Below are positions 1 to 9,428 of a stretch of 42,564 nt of DNA, one piece after another. A program made the translations under genes and the position numbers. How positions within the stretch are numbered: position 1 is the stretch's first letter; each line of letters opens with the position of its first letter. The notes beneath the pieces were generated by a model that ran no database searches, had not been told where the DNA came from, and saw only the letters and a program-made list of their open reading frames with translations. The stretch is taken from the NCBI GenBank assembly GCA_031277255.1, contig JAITMS010000177.1:1-42564 (forward strand), written 5' to 3'. Origin of the DNA: Azonexus sp. (lineage in GTDB: Bacteria; Pseudomonadota; Gammaproteobacteria; Burkholderiales; Rhodocyclaceae).

Positions 1-314
1 TTGAGGAAGGAGGTCTGGTATTCCTGGGCGCCGCGCAGTTTGGCGACGATGGAAAGATTGTCGGTCGCCTTCCAGTCCATGTTGACGCGCAGCATGGTGC
101 GGGCCATCGACAGCTTGTAGCGGTCGTTGTAGTCCTTTGTGTCGGCCCAGTTTTTCATATTCCATGAGAAATCCTGACGCAGGTAGCCGTCAATCTTGAA
201 ATTATCGCCTATCCCCAGCCCTTCGGCGGCGGCATACGCCGGGACGGCGAGCAGTACGGCCAGCGCCAGGTGGCTGAGACGCCCTGGCCGGGCGTTTCGT
301 TTGTCATCGTTCAT
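1..314 (-). CDS. DUF1302-like outer-membrane protein, N-terminal part (cut by window edge)
   Basis: About 104 codons are visible and the reading frame runs off the window start. The ATG at 314 follows a strong AGGAGG about 7-8 bases upstream. The first 26 or so residues form a signal peptide (basic start, hydrophobic core LALAVLLAVPAYA, then AAEG). The mature start continues as DNFKIDGYLRQDFSWN and then an alternating pattern with SMARTMLRVNMDWKATD, which resembles DUF1302-type beta-barrel proteins from memory. It lies 68 bases downstream of the RND transporter gene on the same strand. DUF1302 proteins often accompany YCF48 and MMPL/RND genes near loci for hydrophobic compounds, so a role in moving such a compound across the outer membrane is inferred. 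The family call rests on a short fragment. Confidence 0.55.
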   Translation of the reverse strand, partial: MNDDKRNARPGRLSHLALAVLLAVPAYAAAEGLGIGDNFKIDGYLRQDFSWNMKNWADTKDYNDRYKLSMARTMLRVNMDWKATDNLSIVAKLRGAQEYQTSFL

Positions 315-382
315 CGCTATCTCCTCCTCTTTCTATCAGTCAATGGGGCGCTTGCCCCCTGCGTTTAAGTCCGGCTTCAGCC

Positions 383-2749
383 TCAGGCCGCCGCCGGACG
401 TAAATTCTCAAGCACCGCCGCGCCCTTCGGTTCAAAGATGAAGGCCGGACGGAAGGTGTACATCAAAGACGGCATGACAAAGACCGCCGACATGGCCGAG
501 ACGCCCAGCCAGATCGCCATCAACAGCCCCATCTCGGCCTGAAACCGCAACGACGAGGCCCACCACAGCAGGGTCGAGAAGATCAGCACGGTGGCCGTGA
601 TGGCGACGCCCATGCCGGCCGATTGCAGGGCCGAGCGGATGGCGACTTCCGGTGTGCTGCCGACGGCGATTTCTTCCTTGACGCGGTCGGCGATGTAAAA
701 GGCGTAGTCGACGCCCAAGCCAATCCCCAGGGCCGCTACCGGCACGGTGTTGATGCTCATGCCGATGCCTTTCCAGGCCATGAAGCTGAAGGTCAGCGTG
801 TTGGAGATGATGACCGGAACCATGAACAGCATCCCGGCAATGGTCGAGCGGTAGACGATGGTGCAGATGACGACCAGCACCAGGAGCGCCAGGGCAATGG
901 CTTCGATCTGCCCGGAGAGGATCACTTCATTGACCGCCGCCATGACGCCGATGACGCCGCCGGCCAGTTGCCAGTGCCCTTCTTGCAGGGGGTTGGCATT
1001 GGTGAATTCCTTGATCCGGGCGACCGCCGTCTGGATGGTGTCGCCCTGGCGGTCGCGGAACATCATGGTCACCGCGCCATTGGCCCATTTGTTGTCGGCG
1101 TAGCGGTCAATGTCGCCGGGTTCCGAGACGGTGTCGAGAATGGCGGCAAGGCTGCCATTGACGGTTTGCGTCGCGCCCAGTTCAAGGTAGCGCGGGTTGC
1201 CTTCGCGCAAGGTGGCGTTGACTACCGGCAAGACGTCGGCAATCGAGACCGAGCCGCCGACTTCCGGCTGGGCTTCGATGAAACGCTGAAAGCGGTTCAT
1301 CGCTTGCAGGACTTCGTTGGTCTTGAGCAGCCCTTCCTTGCCGTCTTCGCCGACGACGATGAACATCCGGTCAACGCCCTGAAAGCGTTGATTGATCGAG
1401 GCAGCGTCGACGTTGTAGGTGGAACTCGGCCAGAGAATGGGCGAGCCGGGATTGGCGTCGCCAATCTTCAGGTTGAAGGCATAGACGCCAGTCACCGCGA
1501 GGACGACGACGCAGGTGGCGATGTTGATGTAGCGGAATTTCGAGGTGCCGATCCAGTAGGCGATGTTGAGAATTTTGCGGGCAAAGGGAAAGAGATTGAG
1601 GGGATGCACCATGCCATGCGGCTTCTGGATGTAGGAGAGCATCACCGGGGTGAGAATGACGGCGCTGACGGTCAGGGTCGATACCCAGACCACCGCCAGA
1701 ACGGTGAGCTTTTGCAGCATCGGGATCGGTGAGAGGGCAACCACCGCCATGCAGGCGGCATCGACGACGATGCCGAGCATGCCCGGTCGAAAGAGATCAG
1801 CCAGGGCGATCTTGGCCGCCAGTTTGGCGCAGTCGGGGCCGGGCGGGATGATCGGCAGTTCGTCATCGAAGCGATTGACGATCTGTACCGAGTGGGATAC
1901 CGCCCGCGAGGTGATGAGCATGGCGACGACAATGACCAGCGGTTCAAAATGGATGCCCAGGAGCTGACAGATGCCAAGCGCCCAGATGGCGCTGACGGCG
2001 GCGGCCAGCATCGGCAGGATGACGCCGCGCCAGGTGCGCAGCCAGATGAAGAGGAGCAGCATGGTGACGGCCAGCGCGGCGGCGACGAGGTCGATGGTTT
2101 CCGGGACGTAGTAATTGACCCAGCCATAGAGGATGGGGTCGCCAACGGCGCGGATGCGGACGCTGCCGTCATCAACCTTGGCGATCAGGGCGCGGATCTC
2201 GCTGAAGACTTTGCCGTAGTCGACTTCACGGTCAATGAAGTCGACGGTAATCAATGTCGCTTGCAGGTCTTTGGAGACGTATTGCCCCAAGACCAGCGGG
2301 TTGCGCAGGACTTTTTCTCGGAGTTCAGTCAGCTCGGCGGGGTCTTTCGGCAGGTTCGGCCACATCAGGGGCTTGGTTTCAATGCCGTCGGTCGAGGCGC
2401 GTACTTCCTTGAGCTTTTTGGAGGCGAGCGAGGTGATCTGGTAGGGGTTCACCGCCGAGACTTCGCGCAAACCCAGGGTCAGGGCCTGGACTTTTTCCAG
2501 AACGGGCAGACTGAAGATGTCACCTGCCGGGACTTCAACCATCAGGGTGACCATGTTGGAGCCGCCAAAGGTGTCTTTGAATTTCTGGTGCGTCTGCACG
2601 TATTCGTGCTTCGAGGGCAGCATGTCTTCAAAAACGGTGCGCACTTCAATGCGCAAGGCAAAAAATCCGAGGATCAGGGTCAATAAGGCAAGGGCGATGA
2701 CAACCAGGCGCCGCTGCCGGATACAGTATTCGGCTATCCGTTCAATCAT
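383..2749 (-). CDS. RND/MMPL-family transporter
   Basis: A 788-residue inner-membrane protein with the two-fold RND layout. One helix lies near residues 10-30, followed by a large periplasmic loop. A five-helix block falls near 220-390, a second helix and loop begin near 410, and a last five-helix block falls near 610-770. The second block carries GLGVDYAFYIADR, the usual MMPL/HpnN-type sequence with the proton-relay Asp; the matching site in the first half (LITSRAVSHSVQ) has no Asp. The ATG at 2749 is chosen because it has GGAG upstream and overlaps the stop of the YCF48 gene by 8 bases, which indicates translational coupling. No MFP or TolC partner is visible. Export or uptake of a lipid-like substrate of the catabolic operon is inferred; the substrate is unknown. 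Confidence 0.88.
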   Translation of the reverse strand: MIERIAEYCIRQRRLVVIALALLTLILGFFALRIEVRTVFEDMLPSKHEYVQTHQKFKDTFGGSNMVTLMVEVPAGDIFSLPVLEKVQALTLGLREVSAVNPYQITSLASKKLKEVRASTDGIETKPLMWPNLPKDPAELTELREKVLRNPLVLGQYVSKDLQATLITVDFIDREVDYGKVFSEIRALIAKVDDGSVRIRAVGDPILYGWVNYYVPETIDLVAAALAVTMLLLFIWLRTWRGVILPMLAAAVSAIWALGICQLLGIHFEPLVIVVAMLITSRAVSHSVQIVNRFDDELPIIPPGPDCAKLAAKIALADLFRPGMLGIVVDAACMAVVALSPIPMLQKLTVLAVVWVSTLTVSAVILTPVMLSYIQKPHGMVHPLNLFPFARKILNIAYWIGTSKFRYINIATCVVVLAVTGVYAFNLKIGDANPGSPILWPSSTYNVDAASINQRFQGVDRMFIVVGEDGKEGLLKTNEVLQAMNRFQRFIEAQPEVGGSVSIADVLPVVNATLREGNPRYLELGATQTVNGSLAAILDTVSEPGDIDRYADNKWANGAVTMMFRDRQGDTIQTAVARIKEFTNANPLQEGHWQLAGGVIGVMAAVNEVILSGQIEAIALALLVLVVICTIVYRSTIAGMLFMVPVIISNTLTFSFMAWKGIGMSINTVPVAALGIGLGVDYAFYIADRVKEEIAVGSTPEVAIRSALQSAGMGVAITATVLIFSTLLWWASSLRFQAEMGLLMAIWLGVSAMSAVFVMPSLMYTFRPAFIFEPKGAAVLENLRPAAA

Positions 2750-3806
2750 TTTTTGTCTCCGCATCAACGGGCTTTTTGTCGGCATTGACGGGTAGCCCCA
2801 TCAGCGCCCGCGGTTGCCACGATTCGCCAAGCGGCGACCAGGTCTGACCATCCCAGCGTCCGACATTGGCGCCGATAAACCAGAGGATGTCGCCTTCGGG
2901 TACGGCGCGGACGTGCCAGGTGAGGTCCTGGGCGTCGAGCCGTCCGCTTTCGGCTTGGCCGTCAATGCCGACCGTCAGCCAGCAGCCGAGACTGCCAGCG
3001 CCAACCCAGCGGTTATGGGCGGCGTCCCAGACGATGTCGTAGAGGTGGTCATGCAGCGGGGTGGCCAGCGTCCGCCAGGTCTGGCCGCCGTCTGCGGTGA
3101 GCAGGACGATGCCTTCCAAGCCGACGGCGAGTCCGTTTTGTGGGTCGCGGAAGGCGACCGACATGAGTGAGACGTCAACCGGGGACGGGATGTCGCTCCA
3201 GGTGAGGCCGGCGTCATGGCTGATGGCGATGCGGCCGAATTCGCCGACAATGAGACGTTTGTTGTCAGGCAGAAGGGCGATGTCGTTCCAAGCCTGGTCT
3301 TCTTCCGGGCGCAGCCGCCGCCAGGTGGCGCCATAGTCTTCGGTAATGAGCAAGGCGCCCATTTCGCCAGTGGCGATGGCCAGGCCATCGGCGCCCAGAC
3401 GGACCCGGTTGAGTTTGTTGGCGACGGCGGATTTGGGTACGTCGGCAACCGCTTGCCAGGTTTTACCACCATCGGCGGTGCGCACAATGATGCCTTCATT
3501 ACCGACGGCAACGCCCCGCTGTGCGTCCCAGACGGCAATGTCCTGCAAGGTTTCACCCAGTCCGGCAGCCAAGAGCGAGGCCCGCCCGTCGCCTTCAATC
3601 TGGATGATCTTGCCATTCGATCCGGCTAACCACCGCCGCGAACCCGACAATACCGCCAATCCATAGTAATAGTCCCGCTGCTCCAAGACCGGCGGCTGCA
3701 CCGTCTGACCCACAGGCTGCGGCTTGATGAATAAACCCGCCCATAACAGCCCCGCAATGATCAGCCAGGGAACGGCGGACATCATGACTCTAATCAGACG
3801 CGCCAT
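2742..3806 (-). CDS. YCF48-related beta-propeller protein
   Basis: A 354-residue protein. An N-terminal membrane anchor (residues about 11-30, AVPWLIIAGLLWAGLFI) is followed by a BNR/YCF48-like propeller with recurring GG-x-TW blades (TADGGKTWQ, TEDYGATWR, SHDAGLTWS, TADGGQTWR). YCF48/HCF136 itself is a photosystem II assembly factor; bacterial relatives are common next to MMPL transporters in non-photosynthetic organisms, where their function is not established. The ATG at 3806 has GGGAGCGAGG upstream; the frame is open to 3941 but that extension has no signal or ribosome site. The protein probably sits on the periplasmic face and works with the overlapping RND transporter. A 177-base gap separates it from the CoA ligase, with nothing recognisable in it. 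Confidence 0.85.
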   Translation of the reverse strand: MARLIRVMMSAVPWLIIAGLLWAGLFIKPQPVGQTVQPPVLEQRDYYYGLAVLSGSRRWLAGSNGKIIQIEGDGRASLLAAGLGETLQDIAVWDAQRGVAVGNEGIIVRTADGGKTWQAVADVPKSAVANKLNRVRLGADGLAIATGEMGALLITEDYGATWRRLRPEEDQAWNDIALLPDNKRLIVGEFGRIAISHDAGLTWSDIPSPVDVSLMSVAFRDPQNGLAVGLEGIVLLTADGGQTWRTLATPLHDHLYDIVWDAAHNRWVGAGSLGCWLTVGIDGQAESGRLDAQDLTWHVRAVPEGDILWFIGANVGRWDGQTWSPLGESWQPRALMGLPVNADKKPVDAETKND

Positions 3807-3983
3807 CTTGCCTCGCTCCCAATTTTCTCCACCACGATCTCTCTCCTCTCCCAAGCATGACATTTGCGACGCCTCGCCGCTTGATTCTGAACGCGACGCG
3901 ACATGACTGACGATGCAGAGCAACCAGCCTCCCGTCACCACTGCCCGGCAGCTCTTGCGCTTTATTCACGACGTTTCCTCATC

Positions 3984-5528
3984 TCAATCCATACCCCATT
4001 TACGCAGACGCATCTTGTCGATCTTGCCCACCGCCGTTTTGGGCAAGGCGTCGACAAACTCGATCTGGCGCGGCACCTTGTAGGGCGCCAGATGCGAGCG
4101 GCAATGCCGGGTGATTTCATCAGCACTCAGTTGCTTGCCCGGACGCACCGTGACAAAAGCCTTGAGCGCCTCGCCCTGATAGGCATCGCCAACGCCGATC
4201 ACCGACGCTTCGATGATGTCGGGATGCTGGTACAGCACTTCCTCGACGGCGCGCGGATAGACGTTGAAGCCGGAGACGATGACCATGTCTTTCTTGCGGT
4301 CGGAGATGTAGAGGTAGCCATCCGAATCGAAATAACCGATGTCGGTGGTGTAGAGCCAGCCGTTGCGCCAGACGGCGGCGGTTTCTTCCGGCAGGCCGCG
4401 ATAACCCCGCATCAGTTGCGGCCCGCGCAAGCGTATTTCACCGGCTTCGCCGGTCGGCAACACCTCGGTTCCCAGCGCCGTGTCGACAATTTCGACCTCG
4501 ACGCCGACCAGCGGAACACCGACCGATCCCGGTTTGTGCTCGCCCTCCAGCGGATTGAAGACGACGCCGCCGCCGGTTTCGGTCTGGCCGTAGCCTTCGA
4601 GCACCGGCGCGCCGGTCGCCCGTTCAAAGCGATGCAGGGTTTCCGCCGGTAGCGCCGAGGCCCCGGAATAACTGAAGCGCAGATGCGGAAAGCGCCGCTG
4701 CGGCAGGCTCTCGTTGGCCAACAGCCCGACCAGCATGGTCGGCCCGCCCGCCAGTATGGTGATGGCTTCCGCCGCCATCGCGTCGAGCACGCCGTCCGCC
4801 GAATAGCGCGGCAGAATGACCAGTGTGCCACGACGGTAGAGCATATTGTTCAGGCCGACGAAAATGGAATAGATATGACACAGCGGCGTCGCGCAGAGCA
4901 GGCGTTCCTGATCGGGACGCGCCGGGATGAGGCTGTTCAACTGGGCGACGCCGTGCGCCAGCGCCGAATGGGTGAGATCGACGCCTTTCGGCACACCCGT
5001 CGTGCCGCCCGTATAAAGCAGCAGGGCCAGCGATTCCTGAGCAGGCAAATCATCGGCGTCGGCCGTTGCCGACGTCGACCGCCAGCGCGTCAGGGTTTGC
5101 GCGTCCGCCGCCAGACAGTGACGGCAATGGACGCCCAGGCGATCAGCCAGCGGCTCGATCAGCGCCTTCTTGTCCGCTGTATAAATAATCGCTGCGGCGT
5201 CGATGTCGGTCAGCAGGGGCAGGAGTTCATATTCCGTCAGCAGCGGATTGAGGAGAGCGACCTGGGCGCCGACCATCTGCGCGCCGAGGAGGGCGATGCA
5301 GATATCCACCGAGTTGCCGAGGACGATGGCGACGCGCCCGCCCTTGACGCCTTCGCGGCGCAGTTCGGCGGCAAAGCCCAGGACGCAGCGCAGATATTCC
5401 TCATAGTTCAAACGCACGTCCTCACAGACGAGCGCCTCGTGGCCGGGCGCTTTGGCCGCGGCGTCGACGAGCATATGGACGACGCTCGGAAATACCGGCG
5501 GCATCGCTTTTTGTTTATCCAGGTGCAT
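3984..5528 (-). CDS. AMP-dependent acyl-CoA synthetase (fatty-acid-CoA ligase-like)
   Basis: A 514-residue ANL-superfamily enzyme of normal length. It has the P-loop LLLYTGGTTGVPKG near residue 170, the adenylate motif EGYGQTETGG near 310, the hinge region with DRKKDMVIVSGFNVYP near 405 and the C-terminal catalytic lysine motif PKTAVGKIDK near 500. It should activate a carboxylic acid to its CoA thioester through an acyl-adenylate. The ATG at 5528 has GGAGGGGA upstream. It lies 64 bases after the acyl-CoA dehydrogenase gene in the same orientation, so it most likely provides the entry step of the encoded beta-oxidation-like pathway. Chain or ring specificity cannot be read from the sequence. 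Confidence 0.9.
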   Translation of the reverse strand: MHLDKQKAMPPVFPSVVHMLVDAAAKAPGHEALVCEDVRLNYEEYLRCVLGFAAELRREGVKGGRVAIVLGNSVDICIALLGAQMVGAQVALLNPLLTEYELLPLLTDIDAAAIIYTADKKALIEPLADRLGVHCRHCLAADAQTLTRWRSTSATADADDLPAQESLALLLYTGGTTGVPKGVDLTHSALAHGVAQLNSLIPARPDQERLLCATPLCHIYSIFVGLNNMLYRRGTLVILPRYSADGVLDAMAAEAITILAGGPTMLVGLLANESLPQRRFPHLRFSYSGASALPAETLHRFERATGAPVLEGYGQTETGGGVVFNPLEGEHKPGSVGVPLVGVEVEIVDTALGTEVLPTGEAGEIRLRGPQLMRGYRGLPEETAAVWRNGWLYTTDIGYFDSDGYLYISDRKKDMVIVSGFNVYPRAVEEVLYQHPDIIEASVIGVGDAYQGEALKAFVTVRPGKQLSADEITRHCRSHLAPYKVPRQIEFVDALPKTAVGKIDKMRLRKWGMD

Positions 5529-5592
5529 TTCCAGTTCCCCTCCAGAATGCCGCTTCGATCAGCAACACGCAGTGTGACAGTACAGTTCGGTT

Positions 5593-7362
5593 TCAGCCAT
5601 AACTCACCAGCGTCTCGGCATCAAGGCCGTCGACGCGGGCCGCCCCCGGCATGGCCTGGGCTTCCAGCGCCAGCAGTTCGGGCATCAGGTAGCTGGCGTA
5701 GAAAGCGGCCAGTTCCCGCTTGCGCCGGTGCAGCGCCGAGCCGCCCGTCGCCGCCGCCGCCATGCGCAACCACATCCAGGCGCTCGTCACCCTGCCGGTC
5801 ATCGCCAGAAAAGCGGCAGCGCCCGCTTCGGCGGCCCGCCGCTGCCCGCGCGGCAGGGCGCGATAGGCGGCGCTGACGCGCTCCAGCCGCGCCAGACCAT
5901 CGGCCAGGGCGCTGCGGATGTCGAGCAGATCGGGACGGGCGGCGTGCTGTTCCAGATCGCGGCGGATGCGGGCGACGAACTCGCCGTAGCGCCGCCCCTC
6001 GTCGTTGAGGAGCTTCCTGACGACCAGATCGAAAGCCTGGATGCCGTTGGTGCCCTCGTAAATCGACGCCACCCGCAGGTCGCGGACATACTGCTCGACG
6101 CCCGCCTCGGCAATGTAGCCATAGCCGCCAAAGCACTGCACGGCAAGGTTCGCCACTTCAAAGCCGGTGGCGGTGAAAAAGGCTTTGCCGATCGGCAGCA
6201 GCCATTGCGCCTGTTCGCGCGCCGTCGCGCGCCCTGCCGCGCTGCCCGCGGTGACGGCCAGATCAAGCTGGAGGGCGGTTTCAAACATCATCGCCCGCAT
6301 CGCTTCGATACGCGAGCGCATCGTGTAAATCATCCGCCGGATGTCGGCATGATCGACCAGCGGCACCGGCGGCGCATCGGCATTGCCGCCCTGCAAACGC
6401 TCGGTGACGTAAGTGAGCGCCTTGGCCAGCGCCGCGCCGCCGACGCCGAGGCCGTGGATACCGGCCTCCAGCCGCATCACGTTGACCATGTCGAACATCG
6501 TTTTGAGGCCGTTGCCTTCGCCGCCAACCATGAAGCCGCGCGCGCCATCGAAGTTGAGCACACAGGTGGGCGAGGCTTTGAGGCCCATCTTGTGCTCGAT
6601 GCTGGTGACGATGGCCGGATTGCGCGCGCCGAGCGCGCCGTCGGCGGCAAAGTCGAACTTCGGCACGATGAACAGACTCAAGCCCCGCGTGCCGACAGGC
6701 GCGCCGGGCGTCCGCGCCAGGGCCATGTGAATGATCTGCGGCGCCAGATCGTGGTCGCCAAAGGTGATGAAGATCTTGGTTCCGCTCAGCGACCAACTGC
6801 CGTCATCCCGTGGCGTGGCGCGCGTGGCGGTGCGGCCGACATCGGAACCGGCCTGTGGTTCGGAAATGCAGATGGTCGCCGTCCACTCGCCCGCGGCCAG
6901 ACGCGGCACGACGGTGTCGCGCAGCGCCGCCTCGGCGTGTCCGATCAGCAGCCGGGCAGCGGCGCGGCCCATCAGCGGCAACATGCTGAAAGCCATGCAC
7001 GAGCCGGTCACCATTTCCGCCATGCCGGCCTGGATCACCAGCGGCAAACCCTGGCCGCCGTATTCCGGCGGCAGATCGAGGCCAACCCAGCCGCCGTCGC
7101 GGTACTGGCGATAGGCGTCGATAAAACCGGGGGCCGTGCGCACTTCGCCATCGACGAACTGCGCGCCGACGGCATCGCCCCTGGCATTGACCGGCCCCAG
7201 CACCTCGGCGGCAAAACGCCCGCCTTCGTCGAGCACGGCGCGGGCGATGTCGAAGCTGATCTCCTCATAAGGCGGCTGGCCGAACACGCCGCTGAGATCG
7301 AAGACTTCTTCGAGCAGGAAACGCATGTCCTCCAGCGGCGGGACGTAGTACGGCGCGTTCAT
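5593..7362 (-). CDS. Acyl-CoA dehydrogenase, long DmdC-like type
   Basis: A 589-residue FAD enzyme, longer than the usual 380-400-residue acyl-CoA dehydrogenases. The start NAPYYVPPLEDMRFLLEEVF is typical of the roughly 590-residue group that includes DmdC (methylmercaptopropionyl-CoA dehydrogenase). The central fold shows ICISEPQAGSDVG (flavin/substrate loop), KIFITFGDHD, and YEGTNGIQAFDLV, whose Glu is in the position of the catalytic base; an extra C-terminal helical domain follows. It should introduce an alpha,beta double bond into an acyl-CoA and pass electrons to ETF. The start at 7362 is preferred over the open frame up to 7464 because of family alignment and a GAGGG upstream. It is 14 bases from the hydratase/dehydrogenase fusion, forming a tight beta-oxidation pair. 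DMSP catabolism is not implied. Confidence 0.9.
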   Translation of the reverse strand: MNAPYYVPPLEDMRFLLEEVFDLSGVFGQPPYEEISFDIARAVLDEGGRFAAEVLGPVNARGDAVGAQFVDGEVRTAPGFIDAYRQYRDGGWVGLDLPPEYGGQGLPLVIQAGMAEMVTGSCMAFSMLPLMGRAAARLLIGHAEAALRDTVVPRLAAGEWTATICISEPQAGSDVGRTATRATPRDDGSWSLSGTKIFITFGDHDLAPQIIHMALARTPGAPVGTRGLSLFIVPKFDFAADGALGARNPAIVTSIEHKMGLKASPTCVLNFDGARGFMVGGEGNGLKTMFDMVNVMRLEAGIHGLGVGGAALAKALTYVTERLQGGNADAPPVPLVDHADIRRMIYTMRSRIEAMRAMMFETALQLDLAVTAGSAAGRATAREQAQWLLPIGKAFFTATGFEVANLAVQCFGGYGYIAEAGVEQYVRDLRVASIYEGTNGIQAFDLVVRKLLNDEGRRYGEFVARIRRDLEQHAARPDLLDIRSALADGLARLERVSAAYRALPRGQRRAAEAGAAAFLAMTGRVTSAWMWLRMAAAATGGSALHRRKRELAAFYASYLMPELLALEAQAMPGAARVDGLDAETLVSYG

Positions 7363-7376
7363 CGTCTTTCCCTCGT

Positions 7377-9398
7377 TCAGCGATGGACGAAAACGGCCTG
7401 CGACTTGGCGCCGTTGTTGACGAAATTCTCGATCCCGATCCGGCCATCCGCCGTCTCGACACAAGCGCCGGAGAGCCGCGCTTCGAGTTCCAGCCCCTGT
7501 TCGAGACTGCCTTCGGCGCCTTCACGAATGGCCTGCACCATGAGTTGGTCGATCCGCCGACTGCGAAAGCCGATATCCACCGCCGGTAATTCCACCGGGC
7601 ACGGAATCGGCCCTGTCGGCAGTTTTTTGCGCCGGGCCGGGTTTTCGGCGAGACGCAGCGCCAGCGCCAGCGCCGCATCGAGCGGCGGGCCGTCGGTCAG
7701 TTCATCGACCAGACCGAGCGCCAGGGCTTCTTCGGAAGAAACCGAGGCCGCCGTGCGCAACATTCTGGCGGCGGCTTCGACGCCGATCAGACGCGGCAGG
7801 CGCTGCGTCGCGCCGCCGCCGGGGACGATGCCGAGATTGCTTTCCGGCAGGGCGGCCAGCACTTTGAGTTTACTCCGCGCCACCCTGGCGGCGCAGGCCA
7901 GCGCCAGTTCGACGCCGCCGCCAAAAGCCAGCCCGTTGAAGGCGCAGACGACCGGCTTTTTCATCGCTTCGATCTGCACGGTCAGTTTCTGGAAATCGCG
8001 CGAGACTTTGTAGCCATCTTCCGCCGTCCGGCAGGCCGCCAGCATCCCGATGTCAGCGCCGGAAACAAAGGCTTTCGTGCCGTGTCCGGTCATCACCACG
8101 GCGGCCACTGAATCGTCGGCCTCGGCCTCCCGCAGCAGCCGTTCGAGCGAAGCGACGACGGCGCTGTCGAGGGCGTTCAAAAAACGCGGGCGGCGAATCT
8201 TGAGCACGGCGACCTTGCCCCGCCGGGCGCGGACGACTTCCGACAAACGCCAGCCGCCTTCGGCGCGGGCGCGCTCCAGACTGGCGGGCATTTTGAAATC
8301 GGGGTGGGCGGCGCAGAAGTTCGAAACCAGTTGCCAGACTTGCTCCATGCCGGTTTCGTTCATCAGCGTAAATGGCGGGCGCATGTCGAGTGAGGTGCCG
8401 ACCGCCAGATTGAGGTCGTCGATATCGACGATGCCGAGGTCGATGATGAAGGCGGCCAAGCCAAAATAACAGCCGAGATACTGCTCGCGGATGCGCTGTT
8501 CCTTTTCGCCGCCGACTTCGACGACTTCGCCGCGCGCCGCCGTATCCCAGCGATCCTGCCCCAGCCGGACTTTCTCCTTCAGGGAGGCGGGCGAGCGGAA
8601 CCACGGCATCAGGCGCGTGTGCATTTCATCGAGGCCGTGATCGGTGATCGGGTTGCCGTTAGCGAGATTGATCGCCGTGAAATGCCCGACGCCCATGCCC
8701 AAGGTGCGCATGGCCACGGCGTCGATTTCCTTTTCGTTGCCGAGTCCGGCTTCCCGGCAGAGAATGGCGCACTGGACGAGGCCCTCGAAAATCGGGTCGA
8801 CGGCGAAACCATAGGAACTTCTGACGAGAATCGGCGCTTTGCCGATGGCTTCATAGAGGTCCATCAGCAAATCCGTCAAGGCCGGGTCCGTCTCCTTGCC
8901 CGGCACCAGTTCGACGATCGGGTTGCGCTCGGCGGGGAAGAAGTAATGGGCGACCAGGCAGCGGGAGCGGTTATGCAGATGGGCGAAGATATGCTCCGGC
9001 TGCATGTGCGAGGAATTGGACAAAAAGATGCAGCGGTCGTCGCAGATCGCCTCGACCGCCTTGAAGATCCGGTGCTTGATCGCCTCGTCCTCGGTCGCCG
9101 CTTCCAGCACCAGGCCCGCGCCCGCGATGCGGTTGTAATCGGTGGTATAGACCACCGACTGCTTGATCCGCGCGCCCTGTTCGGCGGGGAAAATACCCTT
9201 CGTCACAGCGCGGTCGACCTTGCCCTCGAATTTTTCGCGGGCGCGGTCAAGCGCCTCCTGGGCAATATCGACGAGCACGGTTTCGACCCCGCGCGCGGCG
9301 AGGTTTTGCGCAAAATGCAAGGCGATGTCCGGGCCGATGCTGCCCGCGCCGATGACCGCCAACTTCCGCAGGCTCAGGGTCTTGTACTCAAACGCCAT
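7377..9398 (-). CDS. 3-hydroxyacyl-CoA dehydrogenase/enoyl-CoA hydratase fusion (dehydrogenase first)
   Basis: A 673-residue bifunctional beta-oxidation enzyme. Residues 11-190 form the NAD-binding domain with VIGAGSIGPDIA (Gly loop 17-22) and His151 in AHYFFPA as the likely catalytic His. Residues about 195-380 are the dehydrogenase C-terminal domains. Residues about 395-660 are a crotonase domain with both catalytic Glu in place: Glu497 (GGGVELALAC) and Glu519 (ALPESNLGIVPGGGATQRL). FadB and FadJ have the opposite order (hydratase first). The dehydrogenase-first order is known in archaeal-type crotonyl-CoA hydratase/3-hydroxybutyryl-CoA dehydrogenases such as Msed_0399. The ATG at 9398 has GGGAGAAGAG upstream. 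Hydration and oxidation of an enoyl-CoA are expected; no thiolase is present in the visible operon. Confidence 0.92.
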   Translation of the reverse strand: MAFEYKTLSLRKLAVIGAGSIGPDIALHFAQNLAARGVETVLVDIAQEALDRAREKFEGKVDRAVTKGIFPAEQGARIKQSVVYTTDYNRIAGAGLVLEAATEDEAIKHRIFKAVEAICDDRCIFLSNSSHMQPEHIFAHLHNRSRCLVAHYFFPAERNPIVELVPGKETDPALTDLLMDLYEAIGKAPILVRSSYGFAVDPIFEGLVQCAILCREAGLGNEKEIDAVAMRTLGMGVGHFTAINLANGNPITDHGLDEMHTRLMPWFRSPASLKEKVRLGQDRWDTAARGEVVEVGGEKEQRIREQYLGCYFGLAAFIIDLGIVDIDDLNLAVGTSLDMRPPFTLMNETGMEQVWQLVSNFCAAHPDFKMPASLERARAEGGWRLSEVVRARRGKVAVLKIRRPRFLNALDSAVVASLERLLREAEADDSVAAVVMTGHGTKAFVSGADIGMLAACRTAEDGYKVSRDFQKLTVQIEAMKKPVVCAFNGLAFGGGVELALACAARVARSKLKVLAALPESNLGIVPGGGATQRLPRLIGVEAAARMLRTAASVSSEEALALGLVDELTDGPPLDAALALALRLAENPARRKKLPTGPIPCPVELPAVDIGFRSRRIDQLMVQAIREGAEGSLEQGLELEARLSGACVETADGRIGIENFVNNGAKSQAVFVHR

Positions 9399-9428
9399 CT
9401 TTCTCTTCTCCCATCAATGGTTGGCACA

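Noticed and set aside
5593-7362. DmdC and a DMSP degradation pathway
   Set aside because: The enzyme belongs to the long DmdC-like group, but no dmdA, dmdB-specific or dmdD partner is evident; the group has many substrates.
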